Source of the DNA: Sporocytophaga sp.
GTDB taxonomy: Bacteria > Bacteroidota > Bacteroidia > Cytophagales > Cytophagaceae
Reading direction: 5' to 3'
NCBI RefSeq assembly: GCF_017745095.1
Contig: NZ_JAGHZZ010000001.1
Span: forward strand, 248,001 to 312,000
DNA length: 64,000 bases
The notes beneath the pieces were generated by a model. The model saw only the letters and a program-made list of their open reading frames with translations. It ran no database searches and was not told where the DNA came from. A program made the position numbers and the translations under genes. Below are positions 36,485 through 45,428 of the stretch, piece by piece. The stretch's first letter is position 1, and each line of letters starts with the position of its first letter.

Positions 36485-37303
36485 ATGATTTATAATGACT
36501 TAAATAAAAGCGAAAGACGGAAAGAAATGCTTTCAGCTTTTGACAAATTGTTAACTATAATGGACGAACTGAGAGAAAAATGTCCTTGGGATAAGAAGCA
36601 AACGATAGATTCTCTCAGATATCTAACTATTGAAGAAACATTCGAGCTTTCAGACGCAATTGTTGAAAAAGACAATGATGAGATAAAAAAAGAGCTCGGA
36701 GACATTCTTTTACATATTGTTTTTTATGCCAGAATAGGCTCAGAACAAAACAACTTTGACATTGCAGATGTCATCAATTCATTGTGTGAAAAGTTGATAA
36801 GAAGACATCCACATATCTATGGAGATGTTAACGCTGAAAATGAAGAGGAAGTGAAGAAAAACTGGGAGCAGATCAAACTTAAAGAATCTAATGGGCAAAA
36901 GACAGTGCTGTCTGGTGTGCCAAAATCTCTCCCAGCTTTAGTAAAGGCAATGAGGATACAGGAAAAAGCCCGTGGTGCAGGTTTTGATTGGGAGAAAAAG
37001 GAACAGGTTTGGGAAAAGGTTGAAGAGGAGATGGCAGAGTTTAAAGCTGAGTTTAACGTTGCTGAGAATAAAGCAATTGAGAAGGAAAAGGCTGAAAGTG
37101 AGTTTGGTGACCTTATGTTTTCACTAATTAATTATGCAAGGTTTTTAGATATAAATGCCGAAGATGCATTGGAAAAAACCAATAAGAAATTCATCAAGCG
37201 ATTCAATTATCTCGAATCAGAAAGTAAAAAAGATGGCAAGGAATTGGGGAAAATGACTCTTGCTGAAATGGATAAGTATTGGGAGGCTGCTAAGAAACTT
37301 TAG
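36485..37303 (+). CDS. mazG: Nucleoside triphosphate pyrophosphohydrolase
   Basis: A house-cleaning enzyme hydrolysing NTPs, including non-canonical ones, to NMP and pyrophosphate. At 272 residues it has the two-domain form. The N-terminal motif LREKCPWDKKQTIDSLR precedes the metal ligands EETFELSDAI and KELGDILLHIVFYARIG. A second helical copy is in the C-terminal half (EEEMAEFKAE, SEFGDLMFSLINYARFL). The 3' end overlaps the convergent DMT-transporter gene by 14 bp. Confidence 0.96.
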   Translation: MIYNDLNKSERRKEMLSAFDKLLTIMDELREKCPWDKKQTIDSLRYLTIEETFELSDAIVEKDNDEIKKELGDILLHIVFYARIGSEQNNFDIADVINSLCEKLIRRHPHIYGDVNAENEEEVKKNWEQIKLKESNGQKTVLSGVPKSLPALVKAMRIQEKARGAGFDWEKKEQVWEKVEEEMAEFKAEFNVAENKAIEKEKAESEFGDLMFSLINYARFLDINAEDALEKTNKKFIKRFNYLESESKKDGKELGKMTLAEMDKYWEAAKKL

Positions 37304-38138
37304 GTTTTTTCTGCGCCATTATGCTTTTATAAATATCCGGACTGCCGGCAATTATTAAAAAGGCCATGCCTGTAATAGACTGAATGTTAAAAGTCTCTTC
37401 AAAGGCAAGATAACCCCAAAGGATAGACATCATCACTCCAAGAAAATAAAATGGAATAAGGTTGGATGCCTTTTCTTGTTGATAGGCTTTCGTAAGAAAC
37501 AATTGGGCGAAATGAGCCAAAAGCCCGATGCCTGAAAGAAGAAAGATTTCTAATAAAGTAGGAGTTTTCCAGAAAAGAAAGGCAAAAGGAGTAACCAGAG
37601 GCAGCGAAACCAGAGGTAGATAAGTCATTACTTTTACAGGGGGATCATCCTGGTTTATGACTTTGATAGTAAAATGTGCACCTGCTGTCATAAGTGCAGA
37701 AAATACAGCAATTGCAATATCAAATGTGGTTACTCTCAGGTCAAAGCCTTTAATTAATAGTACGCCTGAAAATGCCAGAATTAAAAAAAGCCATTGAAGT
37801 CGGCTTATTTTCTCTTTTAGTAACATAGCAGCGAATACTCCGATAAACAAGGGAGCAAGCTGACTTATTGTAAATGCGGTTGCTAAAGGAATGTTTTGGA
37901 GTGTGTAATAGAAGCTAAAAATTGAGGCAGTTCCTAGAAATCCTCTAAACCAAAGCATGCTTTGCCTGTTACCTTTCAGGCTTAAGCCGGATTTATTAAG
38001 TAGGTACAGACAGATGCTCAGACTAATCAGAGCTCTGAAAAATGCAATTTGAAATACACTGAATCCGCTTAAAAATTTTATAGAAACATGCATTAGTGAA
38101 AATAAGATAGTTGAAATAAGCATGTTTCGTTTTCCCAT
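37290..38138 (-). CDS. EamA/DMT family transporter
   Basis: A 282-residue inner-membrane protein with about ten hydrophobic helices arranged as two EamA repeats. It begins MLISTILFSLMHVSIKFLSG and includes LWFRGFLGTASIFSFYY, then SQLAPLFIGVFAAMLLKEKI at the end of the first repeat. The second ends LWGYLAFEETFNIQSITG. The substrate is unknown; relatives export amino acids or metabolites. The C-terminal codons overlap mazG on the other strand. Confidence 0.88.
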   Translation of the reverse strand: MGKRNMLISTILFSLMHVSIKFLSGFSVFQIAFFRALISLSICLYLLNKSGLSLKGNRQSMLWFRGFLGTASIFSFYYTLQNIPLATAFTISQLAPLFIGVFAAMLLKEKISRLQWLFLILAFSGVLLIKGFDLRVTTFDIAIAVFSALMTAGAHFTIKVINQDDPPVKVMTYLPLVSLPLVTPFAFLFWKTPTLLEIFLLSGIGLLAHFAQLFLTKAYQQEKASNLIPFYFLGVMMSILWGYLAFEETFNIQSITGMAFLIIAGSPDIYKSIMAQKKPKVS

Positions 38139-38187
38139 AGAGGACTCTTTCTTTACATTACAAAGTTAAATTATAACCTTATACCAT

Positions 38188-39246
38188 ATGAAAAAAATTT
38201 TATCAGCTTGTTTAGTTCTATTTACTATGCAAATGACAAATGCACAAACCATCACTTTGACTTCAGCAAATAATTATGAAATCGGAGACAAATTCACAAG
38301 CCGTGAGTATGAACCGGGCAACCTTGTTGTAGGAGATTTGACTGATCCGGCTACATCAAGAGATTTTTCCGGAAAGACATTAAAAAGTACCTACCAGAAC
38401 GAAGTAGTTGCTGTTCCTTCTGGAGATGTCTCAACATATCCGAGTGCTAATTTGGCTCTTCAATCAGTTAAAAGCACAAAGACCGAATATCAGTATTATC
38501 AAGCTACTACTAATGAATTGATTAATTGGGGGTACAAAAATACGGATATCGGCAGTGCTGTAAATACCGATGGTTATAAATATCTATCTTATCCTTTCTC
38601 CTTAAACAGTACTTTTACAGACAATTTTAGCGGGACTGCATCCCTTTCGCTTTCGGGATTTTCTGGTAACTCAACTAGGACAGCTACTGTTACATCTACT
38701 GCAGATGAAGAGGCTTCTCTGGTTTTGAATAACGCAGTCACTTATGAAAAGGCTTTAAGGATAAAAAATGTGGCAACTATAACAGATGTAGTAACTATAT
38801 TTCCATTGCCTTCGCCGGTTACTGCAACAACCAACATTACTTCCTTTACATGGTACACTCAAACTGCAAAGTTTCCCGTACTGACAATAATCTTTTCTGA
38901 AACAACTGTCCCTGGATTTGGAACTCAGTCTCAAGTTTTATTTATCCAGAATGCTGTGGAAGCACCAGCAGGAATTGCATCTCTTGAATTGTCTAAAGAA
39001 ATAAATCTTTTCCCAAATCCTTCAAACAGTCAGATCAACCTTACTTATGGTTTGAAAGAAGCAACACAGTTGAAAGTGAATGTTAATTCAATAGACGGCA
39101 AATTCATTAAGACGCTTTATGAAGGAAGGCAAGCAGCCGGAGATCAGCAAATTTTTGGAGATGTCTCAGGTCTGCAGAAAGGCATGTATTATGTAGAAAT
39201 TATTGCAGATAATAAAAGACAGGTTTCTAAGCTTGTAATTGACTAA
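38188..39246 (+). CDS. Secreted T9SS type A sorting-domain protein
   Basis: A 352-residue protein with a signal peptide (ILSACLVLFTMQMTNAQ), a Ser/Thr-rich beta region without a known domain, and a T9SS C-terminal domain from about residue 270 (NLFPNPSNSQINLTYG, ending GMYYVEIIADNKRQVSKLVID). It is presumably exported and anchored or released at the surface. Two inverted heptad repeat arms fill the gap to rluD and begin at its stop codon. Confidence 0.85.
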   Translation: MKKILSACLVLFTMQMTNAQTITLTSANNYEIGDKFTSREYEPGNLVVGDLTDPATSRDFSGKTLKSTYQNEVVAVPSGDVSTYPSANLALQSVKSTKTEYQYYQATTNELINWGYKNTDIGSAVNTDGYKYLSYPFSLNSTFTDNFSGTASLSLSGFSGNSTRTATVTSTADEEASLVLNNAVTYEKALRIKNVATITDVVTIFPLPSPVTATTNITSFTWYTQTAKFPVLTIIFSETTVPGFGTQSQVLFIQNAVEAPAGIASLELSKEINLFPNPSNSQINLTYGLKEATQLKVNVNSIDGKFIKTLYEGRQAAGDQQIFGDVSGLQKGMYYVEIIADNKRQVSKLVID

Positions 39247-39282
39247 AGCTAAAAGCTGAAAGCGAAAAGCACAAAGTGGAAG
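39244..39282 (+). repeat. AAAGCNN heptad repeat, copy 5 (forward arm)
   Basis: Units AAAGCTA, AAAGCTG, AAAGCGA, AAAGCAC and AAAGTGG start inside the TAA stop codon of the T9SS gene. Confidence 0.8.
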
Positions 39283-39298
39283 TCTTGTTTTTTATTAC

Positions 39299-39331
39299 TT
39301 TCCGCTTTAAGCCTTTCGCTTTCCGCTTTAT
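39299..39331 (-). repeat. AAAGCNN heptad repeat, copy 6 (reverse arm)
   Basis: The reverse-strand arm ends at the rluD stop codon. Together with copy 5 it forms an imperfect hairpin that fills the whole 81-bp convergent gap and may serve as the terminator. Confidence 0.8.
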
Positions 39332-40371
39332 TCGTACTCCACATAACTCTCCCACTTCTCAATAGCATCTTTAAAATCTTGAGGAAGTTCTGAATCAAAC
39401 TGCATAAACTCTTTAGTGGTCGGATGAATGAAGCCAAGCGTTTTTGCATGAAGCGCCTGGCGCGGAATGATGCTAAAGCAGTTTTCTACAAACTGTTTAT
39501 ACTTTGAAAAGCTTGTTCCCCTTAATATCTTATCTCCTCCATAAGTTACATCATTGAATATAGGGTGTCCTAAATGCTTCATATGTACCCTTATCTGGTG
39601 TGTCCTTCCAGTTTCAAGGTTGCATTGAATTAAGGATACATATCTGATATTTTTCAAAACCTTATAGTGAGTAATGGCATGCTTGCCTGTTTCACTGCCT
39701 TCCGGATATACAGCCATAACTTTGCGGTCTTTCAGACTTCTTCCCATATTACTCCTGATTGTTCCGGCATTTTCTTTTGGCTCACCCCAAACCATGGCGA
39801 TATAAGTTCGCTCTATGGTATGATCGAAAAACTGTTTGGCCAGATACGACATGGCAAACTCAGTCTTAGCGATAACAAGGAGACCACTTGTGTCTTTATC
39901 AATCCTATGTACAAGGCCCGGTCTGATCTCTCCATTCCTTGAGGTCGGAAGATTCTGGAAATGATATGCCAAAGCATTTACAAGTGTGCCAGTCCAATTA
40001 TTGTATGCTGGGTGCACCACCATTCCCGGAGGCTTATTGACGATCAGCAATTGATCATCTTCAAAGACAATGTTCAGCGGAATATTTTCAGGAATTACAA
40101 CGTCTTCTCTTGGCGGATGAGGAAGTGAAACTGTAACAACGTCGAGTGGCTTTATTTTGTAACTGCATTTTGTAATCTTGTCATTGACTTTAATCGCTTC
40201 CGACTCTATGCCGTTCTGGATTTTGTTTCTGGTAACATTTGGCAGACGATCCATCAGAAATTTGTCAATTCTGATCGGAGCTTGTTTTTTATCTATTTCA
40301 ATCCTAAAATGCTCATACAGATCCGCATCTTCTGAAAGTTCGTCATGGTCATTCTCAATTTCCTCAGTCAT
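39328..40371 (-). CDS. rluD: 23S rRNA pseudouridine synthase, RluD-type
   Basis: A RluA/RluD-family pseudouridine synthase, 347 residues. An S4 RNA-binding domain comes first (IRIDKFLMDRLPNVTRNKIQNGI), after an acidic leader. The catalytic Asp is in LVHRIDKDTSGLLVIAKTE. The C-terminal motif ETGRTHQIRVHMKHLGHPI is typical. It probably modifies helix 69 of 23S rRNA if it is the true RluD orthologue; other RluA-family targets cannot be excluded from sequence alone. Confidence 0.93.
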   Translation of the reverse strand: MTEEIENDHDELSEDADLYEHFRIEIDKKQAPIRIDKFLMDRLPNVTRNKIQNGIESEAIKVNDKITKCSYKIKPLDVVTVSLPHPPREDVVIPENIPLNIVFEDDQLLIVNKPPGMVVHPAYNNWTGTLVNALAYHFQNLPTSRNGEIRPGLVHRIDKDTSGLLVIAKTEFAMSYLAKQFFDHTIERTYIAMVWGEPKENAGTIRSNMGRSLKDRKVMAVYPEGSETGKHAITHYKVLKNIRYVSLIQCNLETGRTHQIRVHMKHLGHPIFNDVTYGGDKILRGTSFSKYKQFVENCFSIIPRQALHAKTLGFIHPTTKEFMQFDSELPQDFKDAIEKWESYVEYE

Positions 40372-40445
40372 AAAACCTCGCCGCTTTTTTTATTCTTAAA
40401 ATTGCCGCAATTTAGCAATAAACCAGTTTAAAAGTTAGGTTAACA

Positions 40446-41342
40446 GTGAATCCAAAACCATTTCTTCAGGAAATAAATCACCCACTTTGTCAGGAAAAAA
40501 ATGTCAGATTTTTTATTTGGAGGGAAGATTTAAATCATCCGTTCATTTCGGGCAATAAATTCTGGAAACTGAAATACAATCTTGAAAGGGCGAAAGAATT
40601 AGGCAAATCATGCTTGCTGACTTTCGGAGGCGCTCATTCCAATCATATCTATGCGTTTGCTGCAGCAGGTAAAGAGTTTGGTTTTGAAACTATTGGAGTT
40701 ATTCGGGGAGATGAGTGTCGGGAATTAAGTCCAACGTTAAAATTTGCTACAGAATGCGGAATGAAGATTCATCAGGTCTCCAGGGAGCAATATAGAAATA
40801 AAACAGAAGCTTCATTTTTAAGTGAGCTAGCGGAAAAATTCGGGAATCTTTTTATAATTCCGGAAGGAGGTAGTAATGAATTTGCAGTAAAAGGATGTTC
40901 AGAAATGATTGAAAACCTCGGATTTACTCCGGATTTTTTATGCAGTCCTGTTGGCACTGGAGGTACATTGGCAGGAATAATCAAAGGAATGAAAGGAAAG
41001 TCAAAAATATTGGGCTTTTCTGCACTAAAAGGAGGAAGTTTTTTGAAAAAAGATATTGAAAATCTCCTTGGTGATGAAATTTTTACAAACTGGGAAATTA
41101 TAGATCAATATCATTTTGGCGGTTATGCTAAGTGTACTGAAGAACTGGCGTCTTTTATTAAGGAGTTTAGAAGTCAATTTAATGTTCCACTGGAGCCGAT
41201 CTATACTGCTAAAATGGTTTGGGGAATCCTTGATCTTTTGAGAAAAGATTTTTTTCCTGCGAATACTGAATTGGTGGTTGTACACACTGGTGGACTTCAG
41301 GGCCTTAAAGGTTTTGAAGAAAAAGGGTTTACTTTTTCATAA
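40446..41342 (+). CDS. D-cysteine desulfhydrase / ACC deaminase family PLP enzyme
   Basis: A 298-residue fold-type II PLP enzyme. The cofactor lysine is in FISGNKFWKLKYN and the adjacent substrate loop is LTFGGAHSNHIYAFAAAG. The later PVGTGGTLAGIIKGM is the phosphate-binding loop. Known activities in the family are D-cysteine desulfhydrase and 1-aminocyclopropane-1-carboxylate deaminase; the first is likelier in a bacterium without plant association, but the sequence does not decide. The start is GTG at 40446. It is divergent from rluD. Confidence 0.88.
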   Translation: MNPKPFLQEINHPLCQEKNVRFFIWREDLNHPFISGNKFWKLKYNLERAKELGKSCLLTFGGAHSNHIYAFAAAGKEFGFETIGVIRGDECRELSPTLKFATECGMKIHQVSREQYRNKTEASFLSELAEKFGNLFIIPEGGSNEFAVKGCSEMIENLGFTPDFLCSPVGTGGTLAGIIKGMKGKSKILGFSALKGGSFLKKDIENLLGDEIFTNWEIIDQYHFGGYAKCTEELASFIKEFRSQFNVPLEPIYTAKMVWGILDLLRKDFFPANTELVVVHTGGLQGLKGFEEKGFTFS

Positions 41343-41451
41343 TATCCAAGGATATAAGAGATATAATGGAGCATTTTTGGTGTTTCAAAAAATCTATTTT
41401 GCATAAAAAAGGAATAAAAATTTAAACCAAAGTATAATCTTCAGTGAAAAA

Positions 41452-41545
41452 AATCCTGGAAATCATTTTAATCAATCAATGGGTTACAAACACAAATGAG
41501 TTAATCATACACTTAACTTTTTAATGCGTAATCCAGGTTTAATTT
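41452..41545 (+). repeat. Bipartite upstream element, copy D
   Basis: Half 1 is AAATCCTGGAAATC (TCCTG at 41454) followed by TTTTAATCAATC. Half 2 is TTTTTAATGCGTAATCCAGG (TAATCC at 41529). The spacing is 75 bp. Confidence 0.6.
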
Positions 41546-41617
41546 TTATAATTGTAGTGGAAAACAATCCTTGAGTAAAACTCTTTTTGAGCAAAGGCTT
41601 TGAGCCTGTGTCATTTT

Positions 41618-42985
41618 ATGAATACATACATCGAAAAAAACAAAGACAGATTTCTTTCAGAACTGTTTGACTTGTTACGAATCCCGTCTGTAAGTGCAGA
41701 CAGCAAATATAAGCAGGATGTTCTCAAGACAGCAGAATTTATTAAAGACAAGTTAATAGCAGCAGGGGCAGCTAAAGCAGAAATTTGTCAGACGAAGGGG
41801 CATCCTATTGTTTATGGTGAAAAACTCATTGATCCTAAAGCTCCTACAGTTTTGGTTTATGGTCATTATGATGTACAGCCTCCTGATCCTTTGAATCTAT
41901 GGAACAGCCCACCTTTTGAGCCTGTAATAAAAGATGGCAGGATTTATGCGCGTGGTTCGTGTGATGACAAGGGGCAGATGTATATGCACATCAAAGCACT
42001 TGAAACCATCTTGAAAAGCAGCGAATTAAATTGCAATATAAAATTCCTTATAGAGGGGGAAGAAGAAATAGGGTCAGATAATCTGGATACTTTTGTAAAA
42101 GAGAATAAAGAGAAGTTAAAAGCTGATGTGGTTTTAGTTTCCGACACCTCAATTATTTCCGAAGATTGTCCTTCTATTACCATTGGTTTAAGAGGTTTAT
42201 GCTATCTTGAAGTGGAAGTGACAGGAGCTAAAAGAGATCTGCATTCGGGCATTTACGGAGGTGCTGTGGCAAACCCTATCAATACTTTGTGTAAAATGAT
42301 TGCTTCATTGAAAGATGGAAACAATCATATTACCATTCCGGGATTTTATGATGATGTAAAAGAGCTATCAGCAAAAGATTGGGAGGAATTGAATAAAATT
42401 CCATTCGATCTGAATGAGTATAAAAAAGAGCTTGACATTGAAGATGTTGAAGGCGAAAAGGGCTATACTACAATTGAAAGAACAGGTATAAGACCGACCT
42501 TAGATGTAAACGGAATTTGGGGAGGTTATACTGGGGAAGGAGCTAAAACCGTTCTTCCTTCAAAGGCTTTTGCAAAAATTTCCATGCGATTGGTGCCGGG
42601 GCAGAATTTTGAGAAAGTTACAAAACAGTTTAGTGAGCATTTCAAAGCGATTGCTCCTAAATCAGTGAAGGTGGAAGTAAAGCCTCATCATGGAGGAGAG
42701 CCTGCTTTGATACCAACGAATTTCCCTGGTTATGAAGCAGCAAGTCTGGCGATAGAAGAGGTATGGGGTAAAAAACCTTTACCGACAAGAGATGGAGGAA
42801 GTATACCAATTGTAAGTCTGTTTGAAAAGGTATTAGGACTGAAGACTGTACTGATGGGATTTGGATTGGATGAGGATGCCATTCATTCGCCAAATGAAAG
42901 TTATAAAGTAGATCATTACTTCAAAGGAATAGAAACGATCACTTTATTTTATAAGCACTTTAGTAAGATTAATAAAGGAAAATAA
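41618..42985 (+). CDS. M20 family dipeptidase
   Basis: A zinc peptidase, 455 residues from ATG 41618. An in-frame TTG at 41600 would add MSLCHF and is less likely. Zinc ligands are visible in order: His and Asp in VYGHYDVQPP, Asp in ARGSCDDKGQMYMH, Glu-Glu in IEGEEEIGS, Asp in VVLVSDTSI, and His in IHSPNESYKVDH. The dimerisation (lid) domain occupies residues 185-355. It probably hydrolyses dipeptides, possibly carnosine-type. The DsbD genes follow 31 bp later on the same strand. Confidence 0.92.
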   Translation: MNTYIEKNKDRFLSELFDLLRIPSVSADSKYKQDVLKTAEFIKDKLIAAGAAKAEICQTKGHPIVYGEKLIDPKAPTVLVYGHYDVQPPDPLNLWNSPPFEPVIKDGRIYARGSCDDKGQMYMHIKALETILKSSELNCNIKFLIEGEEEIGSDNLDTFVKENKEKLKADVVLVSDTSIISEDCPSITIGLRGLCYLEVEVTGAKRDLHSGIYGGAVANPINTLCKMIASLKDGNNHITIPGFYDDVKELSAKDWEELNKIPFDLNEYKKELDIEDVEGEKGYTTIERTGIRPTLDVNGIWGGYTGEGAKTVLPSKAFAKISMRLVPGQNFEKVTKQFSEHFKAIAPKSVKVEVKPHHGGEPALIPTNFPGYEAASLAIEEVWGKKPLPTRDGGSIPIVSLFEKVLGLKTVLMGFGLDEDAIHSPNESYKVDHYFKGIETITLFYKHFSKINKGK

Positions 42986-43016
42986 GAATAGGATTAATTA
43001 CAGCACCAAATATTTT

Positions 43017-43685
43017 ATGAAGATCAGGATTTTAATTTTCTTTTTAATGCTGGGTATTTCTGGGAGTCTGATGGCCCAGATAGAAAAGCCGGTTACATGG
43101 AGTACTATTATTTCCAAGAAAGAAGTAAAGGCGGGTGAAATAGTAGAACTGATATTTACAGCTCAGATCAAGTCCGGATGGTACTTGTATTCAAGTGACT
43201 TTGATCCGAATCTCGGTCCGAATGTAACGGAAATTGAAATTGAAAAAGATCCTTCATTTGAAGTAGTTGGGAAACTTATTTCTGTAGATTCAAAAAAGAA
43301 ATATGATTCGCTTTGGGGTGGAGAATACAGATATTTTAAAGGCACAGGCGTTTTTAAACAGAAAATAAAAATCCTGAAAGATAATCCTGTGATAAAAGTT
43401 TCTTTGAATGCACAGGCCTGCACAGATGTAAGTGGTAAATGCGTGCCTGTGAGCGCGGAGTTTACTTTTGATGAAATAAAAGTTACAGCGGGCACTGTAA
43501 AAGAAACGCCAGCCCCAGCAAATCCTAAAACGCCTACTCCTAATAAGCCAACTGGTGCACTGGATAAAAATTCATCAGTAGCAGAGCTGGAATTACAAAA
43601 ATCAAAATTGATTACGCGTACCCCTGATGGTAAAGACGAATCCATTGAAGTATTGAAAACATTTGCGAGAAAATGGGGAAATTGA
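43017..43685 (+). CDS. DsbD N-terminal-domain (DsbD-alpha) periplasmic protein
   Basis: A 222-residue protein with a signal peptide (ILIFFLMLGISGSLMAQ) and a single immunoglobulin-like DsbD-alpha domain. The active Cys pair is separated by a few residues in NAQACTDVSGKCVPVSAEF. A Pro-rich linker (APANPKTPTPNKP) follows. In E. coli this domain is part of DsbD; here it is a separate gene that overlaps the membrane-part gene by 13 bp. It likely receives electrons from the membrane domain and passes them to periplasmic thiol proteins. Confidence 0.85.
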   Translation: MKIRILIFFLMLGISGSLMAQIEKPVTWSTIISKKEVKAGEIVELIFTAQIKSGWYLYSSDFDPNLGPNVTEIEIEKDPSFEVVGKLISVDSKKKYDSLWGGEYRYFKGTGVFKQKIKILKDNPVIKVSLNAQACTDVSGKCVPVSAEFTFDEIKVTAGTVKETPAPANPKTPTPNKPTGALDKNSSVAELELQKSKLITRTPDGKDESIEVLKTFARKWGN

Positions 43686-45421
43686 AGTTTATAAAGTCAT
43701 TATTTTTTTCTCTTCTGTTTATTCTTCCTGTAGTTTCTTTTTCACAAGGCACTCCATCAAAAGAAGAATTAAAGAAAACAAGTGAGCATATTGAAAAGCT
43801 CATCAAAAGAGATAGTTTGAATAATCTGATTATTCAGGAGCTGAAGTCACAACTTGATGGGTCGGCCAAAAAGGATTCTAGTCTATATACGAGAACACTA
43901 GAAAAATCACCAGCTCCAACTGCTCTTGAAAAGCTTGAGAGAAAATTAAAAAAACGAAATAGCGGCCCAGGGCAGGTATCTTTGCTTGCTTACATAATAA
44001 TTTCATTTGGTGCTGGTTTTATTGCATTATTCACTCCATGTGTTTTCCCAATGATCCCAATGACTGTGACCTTCTTCACAGCCGGGAATCAAAAGAGATC
44101 GGAAGGGGTTAAAAAGGCAGTCATATATGGATTGTCAATTATCCTATTATATTTTATCATAGGGCTGGCATTTGGTCCCGCTCTTGCAAATTTGTTGAGT
44201 ACCCATTGGTTACCTAATGTTATTTTTTCAGCAGTATTTGTTGTTTTTGCTCTTTCATTTCTGGGAATGTTTGAGATTACGTTACCTGCATCAATTGTAA
44301 ACAAAGCGGATGAGCAGGCAGATAAAGGAGGCTATTATGGAGTTTTCTTTATGGCTGTAACCCTTGTTTTAGTATCCTTCTCATGTACGGCACCAATTGT
44401 TGGAAACATTCTAGTTATGGCTTGGGCAGAAGGACAAGTACTTCGGCCTGCTTTAGGAATGCTGGCATATTCTGCTGCGTTTGCCATACCGTTTTCATTG
44501 TTTGCATTATTCCCATCATGGTTAAGCAAACTCCCAAAGTCAGGGGGATGGTTGAATGTTATAAAGGTAATTCTAGGTTTTATTGAGTTAGCACTTGCCC
44601 TTAAATTCCTGAGCATTGCAGATCAGGTGTACCATTGGGGTATTTTAGACAGAGAAGTTTATATTGCTATTTGGATTGTTTTATCTGTATTACTAGGGTT
44701 ATACCTTTTAGGTAAGTATCAACTTCCCCATGATAGTGCTTTGCATAAAATAAGTGTCCCAAGACTTTTACTGGCAATAATAGCTTTTTCCTTTGGTTTG
44801 TATTTAATGCCTGGATTATTTGGGGCACCATTAAAAGCATTATCAGGTTATCTTCCTCCAATGTCTACTCATGACTTTGATTTACCTGGAATAGTTCGTG
44901 AATATACCAACTCTCACGAAGCGTACATTTGTGATGAGCCTCGATATGCAAGTTCAAATAAGAAACTCCCACATGGCTTGAATGGCTATTATACATATGA
45001 GCAGGCGAGGGAATGTGCTAAGAAAAAGAATATGCCGTTGATGATTGACTTTACAGGTCATGGTTGTGTCAGCTGCAGAGAAATGGAGGCAAATGTTTGG
45101 TCGGATGCAGAAGTTTTAAAGTTATTGAGTAATGATTTTATCATTGCTTCTTTGTATGTGGATGATAGAACTAAGCTTGATTCTTCTGATGTCTTTGTTT
45201 CTATATTGGATGGCAAAAAGAAAACGACTTTAGGTCAAAAAAATGCCGAGTTGCAGATAAAGAGATTTAAAAACAATGCTCAGCCTTACTATGTGCTTAT
45301 TGATCCGTTTACTGAGGAATTGTTGGCTGAGCCTACGGCTTATGACCCAAGTGTTACTAATTTCCTTGATTTTCTTCATGAAGCTATCACCAACTTCAGG
45401 GCAAGCCACCCAAAAGAGTAG
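43673..45421 (+). CDS. dsbD: DsbD-type thiol:disulfide interchange membrane protein
   Basis: 582 residues: a signal or anchor segment, a linker of about 90 residues, a membrane domain of about eight helices, and a C-terminal thioredoxin domain. The membrane pair of Cys residues is in LFTPCVFPMIPMT and LVSFSCTAPIVG. The thioredoxin domain has the CxxC motif TGHGCVSCREMEANVW. It moves electrons from cytoplasmic thioredoxin to the periplasm. The separate DsbD-alpha gene precedes it with a 13-bp overlap. A beta-propeller-like gene begins 7 bp after the stop. Confidence 0.95.
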   Translation: MGKLKFIKSLFFSLLFILPVVSFSQGTPSKEELKKTSEHIEKLIKRDSLNNLIIQELKSQLDGSAKKDSSLYTRTLEKSPAPTALEKLERKLKKRNSGPGQVSLLAYIIISFGAGFIALFTPCVFPMIPMTVTFFTAGNQKRSEGVKKAVIYGLSIILLYFIIGLAFGPALANLLSTHWLPNVIFSAVFVVFALSFLGMFEITLPASIVNKADEQADKGGYYGVFFMAVTLVLVSFSCTAPIVGNILVMAWAEGQVLRPALGMLAYSAAFAIPFSLFALFPSWLSKLPKSGGWLNVIKVILGFIELALALKFLSIADQVYHWGILDREVYIAIWIVLSVLLGLYLLGKYQLPHDSALHKISVPRLLLAIIAFSFGLYLMPGLFGAPLKALSGYLPPMSTHDFDLPGIVREYTNSHEAYICDEPRYASSNKKLPHGLNGYYTYEQARECAKKKNMPLMIDFTGHGCVSCREMEANVWSDAEVLKLLSNDFIIASLYVDDRTKLDSSDVFVSILDGKKKTTLGQKNAELQIKRFKNNAQPYYVLIDPFTEELLAEPTAYDPSVTNFLDFLHEAITNFRASHPKE

Positions 45422-45428
45422 TTTGATC

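Noticed and set aside
45276-45428. Upstream start for the beta-propeller-like gene
   Set aside because: This stretch is the dsbD 3' end in another frame. ATG 45429 sits just after the dsbD stop and gives a normal N-terminus.
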